A stretch of 64,000 nt of DNA from Turbatrix aceti (lineage: Eukaryota; Nematoda; Chromadorea; Rhabditida; Panagrolaimidae): positions 1,736,001-1,800,000 of the forward strand of contig OZ017766.1 of the NCBI GenBank assembly GCA_963969345.1. Reading direction: 5' to 3'. The notes beneath the pieces were generated by a model. It was not told the DNA's origin, made no database searches, and saw only the letters and a program-made list of their open reading frames with translations. Positions 46,160 through 57,792 of this stretch are shown in pieces. Position 1 is the stretch's first letter. Each line of letters begins with the position of its first letter. The translations under genes and the position numbers were made by a program.

Positions 46160-47107
46160 GTCAAAAGTCAGTGGGGGGCTGAAGTATAGTAGACCCCAAA
46201 AATTGGCTTCAGGGCGCTTTTTTGAACATGACTCCTGTTACGAGCGCGCACGTCTTTTTCGGGAAAAAGAGGATTGCACGCTTTTTTGTCCGAGTGCGCG
46301 CAATAAAAGACGGCATATGGTCATCATATAGTATCGATTTTTTTTCGTGTTATACCTCATTCGACGTCAAAAAAGACATGCAATCCGGTGCCGGTGTCAA
46401 AACTACCCGTGAAGTTCTCTCCCGGACGCCGCAGCCACTTTTGTGACGGTAAATGACGGTCAAACAAAAACATCAAGCATTTCATAAAAATCAGATGTTT
46501 TTTGAGAAATCTGTATGCTTCAATCAATTTCTCGTGCCAAGTTACCCCGGGAAAGCAAAAATCAGATTTTTCCAACTGTACAAAAATTCATTTCAGAAAC
46601 TCGATTTAGGCCTTTTTTACCGAGTGCGCGCCATTCAAGCCCAAGGATGGTCATCATATAGTATCGAGTTTTTTTCGTGTTATACCTCATTCGACGTCTA
46701 AAAAGATGGACTATCCGATTCCGGATTCAAAACTTCCCGTGGAGTTTTCTCCCGGACGCCGCAGCCAATTTTTGACGGTAAATACAGGTAATTCGACGAA
46801 AATCAATTTTTGCAAAACAGTCAGGTGTTTTTTGAGAAAACCAAATACACCAGTCGATTTCTCGTGCCAAGGTACCCCTGTATGCCAAAAATCAGATTTT
46901 TAGAAGTAGTTTGAAAATTTGACGTCGAAACAGTCGAGAAGCCCTAGCTCCAGAATCCGGCATCTGAAAAATTTATTAAGGCCCGTTTGGAAACACAAAA
47001 TTTTGAAAGGGGGATAAAGTTGTCATTTTGGCAATTTTGGCAGCGCACTCGAGTAAAAAGCGCGCGCACAGTCTCTTTTTCGTCGAAAAAGTGATGCGCG
47101 CGCACGT

Positions 47108-47323
47108 AACAGGAGTCAACTTTTAAAAATTACCCTGAAGGAGGCATTGGAAAGTTCATGTTTCTTTTGTCGACTGTAGCACTGTGCAAGATTAAATGAC
47201 AAAAGGGGCAAGTAGGTTTAAACAATCTTTGGGAGATGCCCAAACCCAACAAAGCAACCGCAAGCATTAAAAACAAAAACTGGCTTCAGGGCAATTTTTC
47301 AAAGTCGACTCCTGTTACGCACT
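47108..47323. mobile_element. Small TIR MITE, about 215 bp
   Basis: GTAACAGGAGTCAACTTT / AAAGTCGACTCCTGTTAC ends, continuing to CCCTGAAG / CTTCAGGG; same end family as the 44082-46250 element. Confidence 0.6.
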
Positions 47324-48975
47324 ATGTGCCCATGGTTTCGACGCAAAAACGTTTTTTTACGGTTTTTACGGTGTTTAAAGTAACAATATTTTAGGTATAA
47401 AGATACTATTAGGGGTTATCTGCTATGGAGAATCTATCGGTGATATCAAAAAAACGGGAACTAATCGATAAATCAATAATTCAGAGTAAAAAACGCTGTA
47501 TCTCAAAAACTGTTTGCTAAATTCCAGAAAAAAATAGTGCATCGTAATCTACACTATCGAAAACCTCTGTTCGCAGAACATGAGCCGGCGGCTCTCACGA
47601 AAAAAAAAGTTATTTCAATTCAAAAATAAAACTTCAAAAATCATTTTCAGAGTCCAAAATGAATATTTTTTTTTCGGATAAAAAAGGTTGCAAAATTCAG
47701 GATGTAATTAATCAGTGCGCAAAATTTCATGCCTTGTAATATAAAACTGACTTTGCGCGAAGCTTTGAAAGCTAACACACTAAAAAAATCCGATAAAAAT
47801 ATAATAATGTTGGGTTGAAAAATGCCGAAATCAGTGTTGCCATTGTGACCCCTTTTTAAATGCAAATTTCGGCATTTTGCAAAGTGGCAAACCTATATTC
47901 TTATATTTTTATCAGATTCTGCATAAAAAACTACGTCGATCAATACGTACATCGGCCTTTAGAATGCCGTAGTTTTTTAGCTACACCGGGCCAAAACTCG
48001 TCAAAAATGGCAAAAACGCGATTTTAGGCGATCGTAACTCCGCCTGTAGATGCCTCAGGCAGGTGAATTTTACGGTACAAACACTTCATAGTAAAAGCAA
48101 CGTTTTGGTAAAATTTCGTGAAGAATTTCCAAAATGCTGCCTAACACTTTCCTTGTGAGAGAAAAAAATCTAAAATTAGCGGAAACAATTTTAAATTCGG
48201 GAAGGGAGTCATTTCTGTTTTACCCAACGCTCTGTTTACTACTTGTTTTGTACCGTGCATGTCGCGTATTATATCAAAAAGTTTTAAATGCTTATCTCGT
48301 ATTGTTTTGTCAATGCCGTTGATTCAGAAAAACATTTTCTCGGTCAAAAACGGTGTCAGAATGCACTGAATTGCGAATTTTAGCCTACAGAACATCGAAA
48401 AATGAATATTCCGTTCTGGCCAACACAATGTACATACTCAAAACGGTTTGAAATCTTACGGGGGCATACTCTAGGTTCACTATGTGTCGATAGGCGCCTA
48501 ATATCAGCGATCACCAACTCTCAGGAAGCCTTCATTGATGTTGGGGATCTAATTTCCCCTTAAGCGCTCAATTTTTTTTCCGAAGCCCGTCCCACCGCAC
48601 ATTTGTTATTAATTTTGATTGAAACCAACATTTATTTATTTATTTATTTATTTCACCATTACTCAGTGGTTAGTTATCATTAGACCAGATGTTGAAACCA
48701 ACATGTTTGTTGTAAATACCTGGTTTGCGGATCTATGGCGCACTGTAAATAATTTATTCCCCCCGAAAACCCAAGTGAGTCTATCATTTTGCAACGGTCA
48801 AAAAACTAAAATTATTTTCTGGTGGCCGTATTTTCTTGCGAACGAACCCGGGGCAACTATGACTAACGTAACTTTTTACGCTGAATCGAATGAGCCTACT
48901 CCCGTTATTGCAGCTTTTACGGTTTTGCCAAAAATTCTGATTTTAGGGGTGAGTCTATCATTTTGCAACTCACTG
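47324..48975. other. Gene-free AT-rich region
   Basis: Shares blocks with 37.3-37.7 kb (TGTGCCCATGGTTTCGACG; ATAGTGCATCGTAATCTAC). Has a TTTA microsatellite (48626-48651) and a repeated phrase GTGAGTCTATCATTTTGCAA (48774 and 48951). No gene recognised. Confidence 0.5.
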
Positions 48976-49025
48976 TATTTGTATACCAGTGTCATACTTA
49001 ATCAGTGTCGTATAATATCAGTGAG

Positions 49026-51131
49026 TCAAAAAAGAATGCAAGTCATCAAGATCAGTAAAAGCACCGACGTCATCCACGAGTAGCACAGAGCACACGAATC
49101 TGTCTCACCGATATCGCCATCATCATCGTTACCGTTCACAGGAACCTCATCGCCGGGGTCCTCACCATGAATCGTTAAATTCCCTCTTTGAAGTTGGTTG
49201 TAGAGATCGTCAAGAGACAGAGCTGAAAAAAGTGTCACAAAACAAGATTAGACGCGGATAAACTCACTGAAGCTCAGTTCCTGTAGAAAATAGTTCTTGT
49301 CTTCCGTTTTGAGGTTGTAGTACTCGATTTTCTTGATAGTTCCATTGCTCTGGACACCGACGTAAAGAAGTTCATGGTCGGTGACCAGGTAAACCGCAGA
49401 GTAGTACTTGTTGACAGTTGCGGGATTCACGTCGCAATACATGAGAGTCTTGCTCCCACAGTGAGAACAGGGAAAGATCGGACTGGATACGTCGTTGTCA
49501 AGACTGACGAGTTCGGCTTCCTTATTTTCCGTGTAAGCCAACAACCAGCGGACTGTGCGATTGCCAAAGTTGCAGTTCACGGCCGTCGTCGAGCGGCTTT
49601 TAACGTGCACGTATGCGTTGATATCATCAGTCTTACTGAGACTTGGTGTGGAATTCTTAGTGTTAAAGTCAAATTCCACGCGAAAGACGCAGTATTGAAA
49701 ATTGTCGTTGTTCAAGAGAAAAAATACTAAAACAGAAACAAAATAGGAAAACCTCTCGGATGTCACCGCAACGTACCTTCAAAGGATATCGCCGTTTCAT
49801 CGTGTTTGAAAATCTGTGGAGCAGCAGCGACGGTTACCGTATCTTGAAATTTGCATTGCTCCATGTATTTGAGTGGTTCAAAGATCGTATAAGACTCTCC
49901 ATTGTAGACAAAACGAACGGTAAAGTCTCGCGAGGGACCATCGAACTTGTAGTACAAGAAGAGCGGAGAATACGAACCCGTGCTCTCACTGTAGAAGAAG
50001 AACGGAACTTCTGTGTCTGAAGCGGCCTCTGATTATGATTATTGGCGTCACCGACAGCGATCAACTTACAGTCCTTTTCTATCGGTTTACGGTCGTAGAT
50101 TTTCTGGTCCGAAGAAATGAGCTTTCCGTCTTTGTTTTCTGTTATGCCAGCGAACGACTGATCAGGTGGGACAGGCACCTCGATAGCAAATTTTTCGGGA
50201 ACTAAAACAAAATTCGTCGAAGTAAAAAAGAAACAAAAACTTACAGGATGCAGCAAAATCTAGAACTTCGGCGTATCTTGAACAAGCAGTTGTAATAGCT
50301 CTCTTGATAGGATGCATCGTATAACTATAAGTACCGTTAACCGTACAAATAAGTGCACTGGGATTTTTGGGGTCTTTACTGACTTCAGTGTATTGTGACC
50401 AGTAAAGAAGACCAGTATAATCTCTGTCAGACTAAAACATTAAACTTCAGTACATTAGATGAAAAAAGAAAAAAATTCTTACCCTATTCACTTCAGCAGT
50501 ATCGTCCGCAGGAACATAGTTTACCAATCGTGTCAATCCCTGATTGGGTACATAGTCGATATCGAAATATACCTTTTTCTGCCCCATCGGCACCGTATTA
50601 AAGAATCGAACATAGAATTTACCGCTTGACGTAGGAGTGTGTGGCACATTTGTATTGGTATTCACCGATGAATATTTTCCGATATCAGCCTCATAGAAGT
50701 TCTGTGAAATCAGCTTATCTAAAAATATTTACGTCTTTTGTCAAACAATATTGCTAACTTACGGTGTTCAAAAGATGTGGCATAGACGTCAACTTGCAAT
50801 ATGTTTTTGTCGTCAACATAAAAACAAAAAAAACCAAAGTAACGGTTATAGACATAATTGTTTTCAGCTGTATCAGCATATTGAGTGTAACTCATCGAAG
50901 ATTTAGGTCTTCGGCACCAGCCTGTCGGTCCTTTCGATTCCAGAACGTGATCATACACGTAGATATTGCAGTCATCCAGGAGCTCTATTTGGAACGCTTC
51001 TGAAAGAATCATGTGTGAAAGGAGAAAAAAGGGAAAAGTGAAGACTCACTGCCGTACATATCCATGAAAAGCGCACGGACAAGAGGCAAAGCGCCAAGGG
51101 CTAGCAGTAGAGCACAGAAGATGATGCGCAT
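49026..51131 (-). CDS. Secreted, probably GPI-anchored protein of unknown family, copy 3
   Basis: Eight exons: 51131-51050, 50999-50763, 50718-50483, 50431-50245, 50201-50070, 50016-49777, 49726-49268 and 49222-49026, giving 589 aa with every phase closing. It is the cleanest member of the family: signal peptide identical to copy 1, extracellular region with conserved Cys (CSHCG, MYCDV) and several NxS/T sites, a short acidic linker (GNDDDGDIGETD), then a hydrophobic C-terminus YSWMTSVLLLILMTCILF typical of a GPI-attachment signal. Introns are 41-56 nt. Upstream sequence (51132-51330) matches that of copy 1, so its promoter is probably native. The family is unrecognised; surface location is inferred from the two hydrophobic ends. 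Confidence 0.8.
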
Positions 51132-51367
51132 CGTCGACGAGAGAATCAGTCACGACTGTTTTACTTGCACGGCGATGTTTATGTCATTATCATGCTAAAT
51201 TTGTGCAGCGACCGTTCCCATGAAATGAATCTGTTTCTGACAAAAATCAAGCGGGGATAGCAGTATTTGAGAAGAACGTTGGATTCATTTGAACAAATTT
51301 TCAAAAAATGAATTCAATTTGATGATCATAAAGTGGCAATGTTTTCATATTTTGAAGCAGTTAGGAA

Positions 51368-51747
51368 CAGTGTTCCGCTCTGGCCAAAATCGACTCTCGA
51401 CTCTCGACTCTGACTCAGAGTCGAGAGTCGACTCTTTCGACTCCGACTCCCAGAATCGACTCTTTGACTCCGAGTTAAAATAGGTTCACAAAAAATGCAT
51501 CAATAAACGCTTAAAACTGCGTGCTTTCATCTTTAACGAGTTTTTATTTTACAAAATCAAACATTTGGCATCAAAAATGGCTATAAAAGTGTATTTTTTT
51601 CAAAAAATTTTCATCAAAGAGTCGACTCCAAAGAGTCAAAAGGTCATTTTGTAAAAATCGACTCTCGACTCTTACTCTGACTCTCGACTCTCAGAGTCAG
51701 AGTCAGAGTCAAAGAGTCGACTCTGAGTCGGAGTCAGCGGAACACTG
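51368..51747. mobile_element. hAT-type MITE, GAGTC-rich, copy b
   Basis: Same 380-bp element and same GTTAGGAA duplication as copy a. It lies in a 634-bp block (51169-51802) duplicated at 41366-41999, so the two copies derive from one insertion followed by segment duplication. Confidence 0.9.
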
Positions 51748-51802
51748 GTTAGGAAACAGGACATGCAAAGGAGAATTTGGAAGAAACGAGAGAACGAAGA
51801 CC

Positions 51803-53494
51803 TGCTCGGTGTTCCCGAAACGAATAAATTTGAGCAACAACGCAGAATCCATGCAAGTACCCCTTTTTGATCCGTCTCAATTCACGGTTTCTTTTCATGT
51901 TTTTTTTACTGATTTTGTTTTCCGTTAAGTAATTATCAGTCGTTAGAAAGCAAATATGAAGTTTTATTTCATGTAGGCTAACAGGCGCGTGCGCATTTAC
52001 TAGCGGGTTACCTATTTTGCGTTAGTTCTCGGGCACGGCACGCTGGCTGTGCTCCATATTTGGCATACGGATTCTTACAAACCTAACGAAAAAATGTATA
52101 CCGAGTTTTCAAAAAACTGACTGAATTCTGGTGAATTACGACGCTTCAAAGTTTCATGATTTTCAAATGCCTCTAGCAGTGCGCAAAAAAATCCGACAGG
52201 ACATGCTGAATCCTACCCAATTGACCGTAGCAAAAAACTCTATTACTGGCTTCAGGGCCTTTTTTTGAACACGACTCTCTTCACGCGCGCGCATGCTCTT
52301 TTTTGTCCGTTGAGACCAGGGTTCTCAACGGGCCGGTGTTTTCCACATCCCGGGCCGGGCCGATTGGTTTTGTTGGCCGGCCCGGGCCAAAACGGGCCGG
52401 AAAATAATTTCAAAAATGCATATTTTACGCAAAATTTATGAAAAATTTTATGAAAAAGTAAAAACCGCGAAGAATGCAACGAAATGCACGCAGAATGCGG
52501 ACCTGGCACCGTTCCTTTGGGCTAATCTGGAAGCAAAAGGTAAATGGCGGGCACCGTATTTTTGTCGTCATTTCATAAGAGCACTAGTAATTGAGCGGAA
52601 AATGAATCTGTGCAACGACGAGGAAGTGATTCTACCTCCTTCTGGTTTGTTGTTGTTTTTTAACGGTTTTTCGACGATAAAATTTATTTACAAAACTAGG
52701 TAAATTTTATCGTCGAAAACCCGTTAAAAAACAACAACACCCGATCGCCGAGCTCGGGCTTCAATTTTGCAAGCCCGGCCCGGCCCGGGCCGAAAAAAAA
52801 CAAGCCCGTTGAGAACCCTCACAGACCCCAAGAAACCACGTTACGCCTCAGGTCTCAAACAGTGTTGTCGGGTTCGGAATTTTTTTCGGGTAACCCGACC
52901 CGAGCCCGAAACCCGATTTTTTTTCATAAAATCGTTAAATTTATTTAATTGTACTTAAATTTTTGCATTGTGGATGCTAATATTACAAATATTGCGTCTC
53001 CAGAAGCCAATTTTTGGCATTTTCAACGGTTTTCCTCATTTTGAATTTTTTTTCGTGTTCTCAAACCCGAAAATTTGGAGAACCCGCCCCGAACTCGTAG
53101 CCAAACGACACTTTGAGACCTGCGGCGCGCTCACAAAGGAACCACGTCCAAGATACGGATGCTTAAATTAGCATTTTTACCAATTTCGATTGGCATGACA
53201 CATAAAAAATTCCATTTTGATCGAAGAAACTACCGTTTGACATATTTTTTTTATGGAAAATTCATTAAAAAATAAAATTAACGCGCATCAATAAATGCCG
53301 AACTAAAGCGTAAATAATGCAAATGCAACACCTTACTTGGGACAACTCAAATCGTGTACGAAATTTTTAAATTCTGGCAAAGTGTTACAAAACGCCTAAC
53401 ATCGGGCACAAAACATAAAATTTCAACCGTTCAACCGGTTTTATCAGGCCACCATCTTAGCCTTATTTATCGTCGACCTATTTGTGTCGTCCTA
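51803..53494. other. Repeat-rich gap before RMND1
   Basis: No gene. Contains the GGCCCG-rich element (52318-52819) and, from 52860 to about 53125, an element starting CAGTGTTGTCGGGTTCGG with GGGT/ACCC low-complexity ends and outer inverted AGGTCTCAAA. Confidence 0.5.
52318..52819. mobile_element. GGCCCG-rich TIR element, about 500 bp
   Basis: AGGGTTCTCAACGGGC and its inverse bound it. Subterminal stretches are GGCCCGGGCC-type. Near its right end lies an 86-bp hairpin (52652-52737; GACGATAAAATTTA / TAAATTTTATCGTC). No clear target duplication. Confidence 0.65.
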
Positions 53495-54778
53495 ATGTTA
53501 GCCAAATCGCTGAGAAGACTCTCGGCACTGCCGGTGTCCAGGTTGGTCGTCGGCGGACGAGGATACTCCGAGGCAAAAGCTGCTGTTCACTTTCGACCGA
53601 GTATTCGTCCTCGGCGACGGCCTCCATCTCTCCTCAGCCAGCATTCCCTACTTCAGGTAACATTACAGCTCTTTTTCAGGCGTTCAAAACAATTTTTAGG
53701 AAAACGTGAATCATCTGAAGGTGAAAGGCGTCGGACTGGCGTCATCGCTCAAGTTGAGGGATATCGCTGATTCCAAGCTTTCCACGGTCTACGACATAAA
53801 TTTTGTCGATGACGGTCTGTCTTTGAGTTTGTTATTTGGAGTGCGAAGGATTTTATAGACTGCGAAGCGGCGATTCACGTTGTGCCGAAACAAAAATACC
53901 AGATCCGGGAAGATCTCCGTGAATTTTTTATATTCGGCGATGGCGTGGTCGTGTTCTGGAACGTCGCGGACAACGAAGCCGAGCAGATTACCAAGTTCCT
54001 CTCAGCCTACGCCGAAAACATCGCCCCGGAGGCTGTGCAGCTGAGCGAGACGGAGACGATGAACTTCGTGTACAGCCACCATGACGAGGGCTCCTGTCTG
54101 GTGCGCGACCTCATCTGCCTCAACGTGGAGCAGTTCGACGGCAAGGAGCAATCGAATCCGGCCATCCTCGAGCGCTTCGCCTTCTCCCACGGCATTGCGG
54201 CCTCTGTGAAGCTAGGGCTATGGGAGAACTCGCTGGACGAGCGGGTCGAGCCGCTCGCTGCCATCACCAAGGTTTTGTTGATGCGCAAAGACGACAGTGA
54301 ATGACGGGGACCGTTTAGGAACTCTCCAAGGGCCACATCTCGTGGAACCGAAAGACCGCTCTTCGCAAGTGCGGGGAGTTCGCCGAGCTCAGGCACTCCA
54401 TTAACCTCGACTGTGCCCTGCTCAGCGATGAGTTTTACTGGGAGCACGCGCACCTCGAGAGCCACTTCCAGAGCCTGCTTCGCTACCTCAGCGTGACCAA
54501 GAGAAAGAACGCCCTCAACGACAAGCTCGACTACTGCGAGAAGCTCGTCAGCTCCGTCGACGGCACGCTGAGCCACAGACACGTGGGTTTGAAGCACAGG
54601 GACTGAATTCTGCCTTCATTGCACTTTTTTGCAGTCAAACATGCTGGAATGGCTCATCATCGCGCTCATCATCGTCGAGGTCGTTTTCGACACGCTTCAC
54701 TTCTTCGACAACGGTCCGAAGCCGGTTTACGTCGTTTCCAACGCCGCCGCCCTGAAATCTGCCTCCCCCGATTCCTAG
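53495..54778 (+). CDS. RMND1: RMND1 homolog, mitochondrial translation factor
   Basis: Five exons: 53495-53656, 53700-53814, 53859-54271, 54319-54582 and 54635-54778, giving 365 aa. RMND1 anchors mitoribosomes near RNA granules at the inner membrane. The start [18 protein letters not shown] is a basic, Ser-rich mitochondrial presequence. The DUF155 core shows [13 protein letters not shown], then a helical region with [19 protein letters not shown]. The C-terminus has the membrane helix [21 protein letters not shown] that closes DUF155 proteins. Human RMND1 is 449 aa; the difference is in the N-terminal part. It converges on the GalNAc-transferase gene with 38 nt between stop codons. Confidence 0.88.
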
Positions 54779-54816
54779 GTCTCCCGTTTTATAGCTTGTT
54801 ACAGAAATGAACAGAC

Positions 54817-56278
54817 TCAAAGTTCGTCTCTGACGAATCTGAGGTTCTCTTTGAGGGCGGGATACACGTTCCGGAGATACCACTTGAAGGACTTACAGTC
54901 GAGGCGCTGCCGGAGGGCGATTCTCTCCGAGAGGTCGCCGACGTCGAGTCTCGCGCCCGTCGTCTGGTAGCGGAAAAACTCTTCCGCGTACTCGTCGAAC
55001 CAGACCCGCACCGTGCGCACCGAGTTGTACAAATTCGTGTTGGACAGCGCAAGACGGTTCTTGTAGGGTCGTTTCATGCGGAAGACGTGACCCACGCGAC
55101 TGCAGGGTGCCACCACAATTTTGCCGCCGCATGTCCACACCTGAAGGAGGTGCGGCATGTAAAAGTCTTGCTTTGGCGGAAAACGCACCCGAATGGACAT
55201 CTCGATGTTCTCCGCGCCCCAGGTCTCCATGCCAACGTCGTATTCGCCGATCTCGTGGAAAAACTTCTTGGAAATGGCCAGGAGACCGCCCGACATGGCC
55301 GGCGACCTGAAAAAGAGCAGTCAGTGGTGTCCGGCGAAAAACACAAACTCGAATAGCCTCGTGTTGTTTTGCGGGTCGTCGAAATACTCCCAGGGGAAAT
55401 ACTCCCACCGGAAGAAGAGGTCCCATCCAAACCCGGACTTGGCCACCATCGCTTTCGCGTACTCGAACGTCAGCGGGTTGATCAGGTCGACGATCGGCAG
55501 GACCACGCTAAAACTCGTGCTCTTAGGTGGCGGGGAGGCGTCTGGAAGACGTACCGTTTGTCGTCCTCTTGGATCGCCGCCAGGAGGGGCTCTAGCCAGC
55601 GTTCATTGACCTCGCAGTGGCTGTCCAGGAAGACCAGCACGTCGCCGCTGGCCTTCCGTGCCGCCGAAACCTAAACAGAGCGTCGCGCCACGTCCGCCGG
55701 CAGCAAAAACCCACTTTGGCCTTGATCAGCCCTTCGCGCGCTGTCGCAGCGAAGAACTTGATGGACGCCTGGCCGTTCCAGCCGACGAGTTGGCCGTAGC
55801 GCTGCAAGGAGAGCTGAATGCGATGGTCTTTCTCGCTGTCGTCATCGTAGAGCACGATTTCCTGGAGCAGAGCGGCCGGCGTGCGCTCAATGAGGCTGTT
55901 GACCATGCGCACTAGCACGGAGAACGCCTCGTTGTGGTAGATGATGACCACGCTGGCGCGGAGCATCAGCGGCCCGTAGTCCACGCTCTGGCATAGCTCG
56001 TGCGCCGTCTGGGGCACCGACCGCCTCGGGCCCAGCTTGTCGCTCTTCAGCACGTTAAACTTGTAGCTCTGCTCACCAAAAACGTACCTCGGATGCTGAT
56101 CTGAAGTCTCATCGGGCTTGGGAGCCGTCACGTTGCAAGTCGACCAGGGATACGTCTCCCATGCTTCCATGTCGTCGACGGGGTGGATGAAGGGACACTC
56201 AGGCAGGCTGGAAGTGCCATTCTCGGCCTCCGATGTCAGAAAGCGGACTGCGACCAACAGAAAAACGAGAATCCGCAT
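54817..56278 (-). CDS. Polypeptide N-acetylgalactosaminyltransferase lacking the lectin domain
   Basis: Five exons: 56278-55715, 55670-55555, 55507-55349, 55306-55189 and 55140-54817, giving 426 aa. This family starts mucin-type O-glycosylation in the Golgi. ATG 56278 opens a hydrophobic signal anchor ([14 protein letters not shown]); an in-frame ATG 36 nt upstream is also possible. Catalytic GT-A features: [20 protein letters not shown], the metal-binding LDSHCE (D204-x-H206), [24 protein letters not shown] and SRVGHVFR. The reading frame stops just after the catalytic domain ([15 protein letters not shown]), so the C-terminal ricin-type lectin domain of about 130 aa found in most family members is missing. 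No lectin-like exon was seen downstream, where the RMND1 gene begins at once. Confidence 0.85.
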
Positions 56279-57792
56279 ACTGCGCTCGCAGGAATGTTGC
56301 ATACAAACCGGACAATCGATTCCGGAGGCAATGAAAGAAAGGGCTGCGCACAAAAACAGGGTCACGGAGATTTCACTTTTTCTTGCGCGACTTTTTCAAT
56401 TCCCTGTCATAAAAAATCAATTGCTGCGGAAATTTTATCTTTTTTTACGGAAAACGTCATACTTGCATTTGTTTTCGATCAGACAAAGTGAATATTTCAC
56501 ATCCGGATGACATATATCTTATGTACGATGCTTTTTATCCATATAACGCGCCGCGTTTAAAAATTTTCCTCAAAAACGCAATTTTTTAACTGACTCAAAA
56601 AAATGATACAATTGATCAAGGTGTTGCATTTGGATAGCTTATTTTTGCTGCTTACCTACTGCCAATGTAAATTTTCGATTCTGCGTAGCACAAGCCGCGC
56701 AAAATAATCTCTGCCTATTTGGACAGTTTATTTTGTTCAAAAATAGGCAGTGAATTATTTTCAAAAAAATAATACTGCTGGTTTCCAGACCTGCTTATTT
56801 TGCTTATTTCCGACATCAGGGGGAGAAAAATAACCCGCATGTAAAATTTTTGCAATGAAATATCTCGTTGGGTCTGAACACGAAAACTGCATTTCAGCAT
56901 TCGTTTTTTTTTATTTTGATGCAAAAATTTTAACTTCATGATCGGAATAGTAAAAATAGCTGCTTATTTTGCGATTTTTAAGCAGCTTTATTCTAATGAG
57001 GTATTAAAATCATGAAAATAAGCACCGCCAGATTTGCTTGTTCTTATTTTCATGAAAATAATTCTTTGCTTAAAATGAAGAAAATAGGCAGTGCAAAAAA
57101 AGCACTGCCTATTTGGACTATTCTTCATTCTGCGCGGCTAGCGTAAATAATTCAAATGCAACACCTTGCAATTGATATTTGCAAATTCCGCTGTCGCAAA
57201 AAAACGAACATCTAAAAGCGCAAATATGCATGGGTCTCTGATTTTTGGGCAAGCAATTAATGATAATTAATGATAATGAAACTCCAATGGGTTTCATTGT
57301 CGTGAAAGGCGTGTTCATTTCATAAACTCATGAAAAGCACAAACGGTTCGTTTTCTGAACTCATGAAAAGCACAGTCGATCGTGAGTGTTGAAATCACGC
57401 GCGTTTTAGTTTGTGTTTTTGCAGTAAAAAATAGGTGCCATTTATTTTTCCATGTTCACAACAATGATATCGAACAAAGGGTGACAAAAATCAACTGCAA
57501 TGTAAAGAGAAACTTTATTCATGACTTGATTACGGCATCACATTTCATCACCAATGATCAAGCTTGAATTAGGCCACAATAAATTCATGTTTCGTGCATA
57601 AAAAAGCTATGCCATTAACTATCATACTGCTTGAACTTGCAACGAACCAAGAAATTCATGTTTTGACGAGACAAAATCGGTGAAGGAGAAGCAATGTCAA
57701 GTGACACTGATGTGACAACATTTCTGACTAACACTTATAGAAAAAAATTTACATCAAAAACGGTAACGCGTTTTGAACTTTGGTTCGTTAGA
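56279..57792. other. Gene-free AT-rich region
   Basis: Upstream sequence of the GalNAc-transferase, then AT-rich repeats including alternating AATAGGCAG / CTGCCTATTT copies (about 56710-57120). The near-palindrome AACGCGCCGCGTT (56546-56558) has its mirror at 60186-60198, possibly marking ends of a larger composite insertion. Confidence 0.4.

Larger units (their letters stand above)
44373..46197. mobile_element. G-tract element with 24-bp TIR
   Basis: Left GGTCTACTATACTTCAG followed by CCCCCCA, mirrored at the right end (46172-46197). The interior has many GGGGGG/CCCCCC runs and the 41-bp array below. The element is interrupted by the 755-bp hAT-type MITE at 45405. Confidence 0.7.
44082..46250. 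mobile_element. Nested TIR element, about 2.2 kb
   Basis: Ends GCGCGCTCGTAACAGGAGTC and its inverse, continuing as about 50-bp inverted repeats through CGCCCTGAAGCCAATTTTTG. Relatives of the same end occur at 47113-47323 and 52243-52300. Inside are a hairpin MITE (about 44119-44373, CCAATTTTTGTTTGTTACC ends) and the G-rich element below. No ORF of note. Confidence 0.7.

Noticed and set aside
54007..54597. 196-codon minus-strand ORF
   Set aside because: Antisense shadow of RMND1 exons 3 and 4, which carry DUF155 motifs and correct splice phases.
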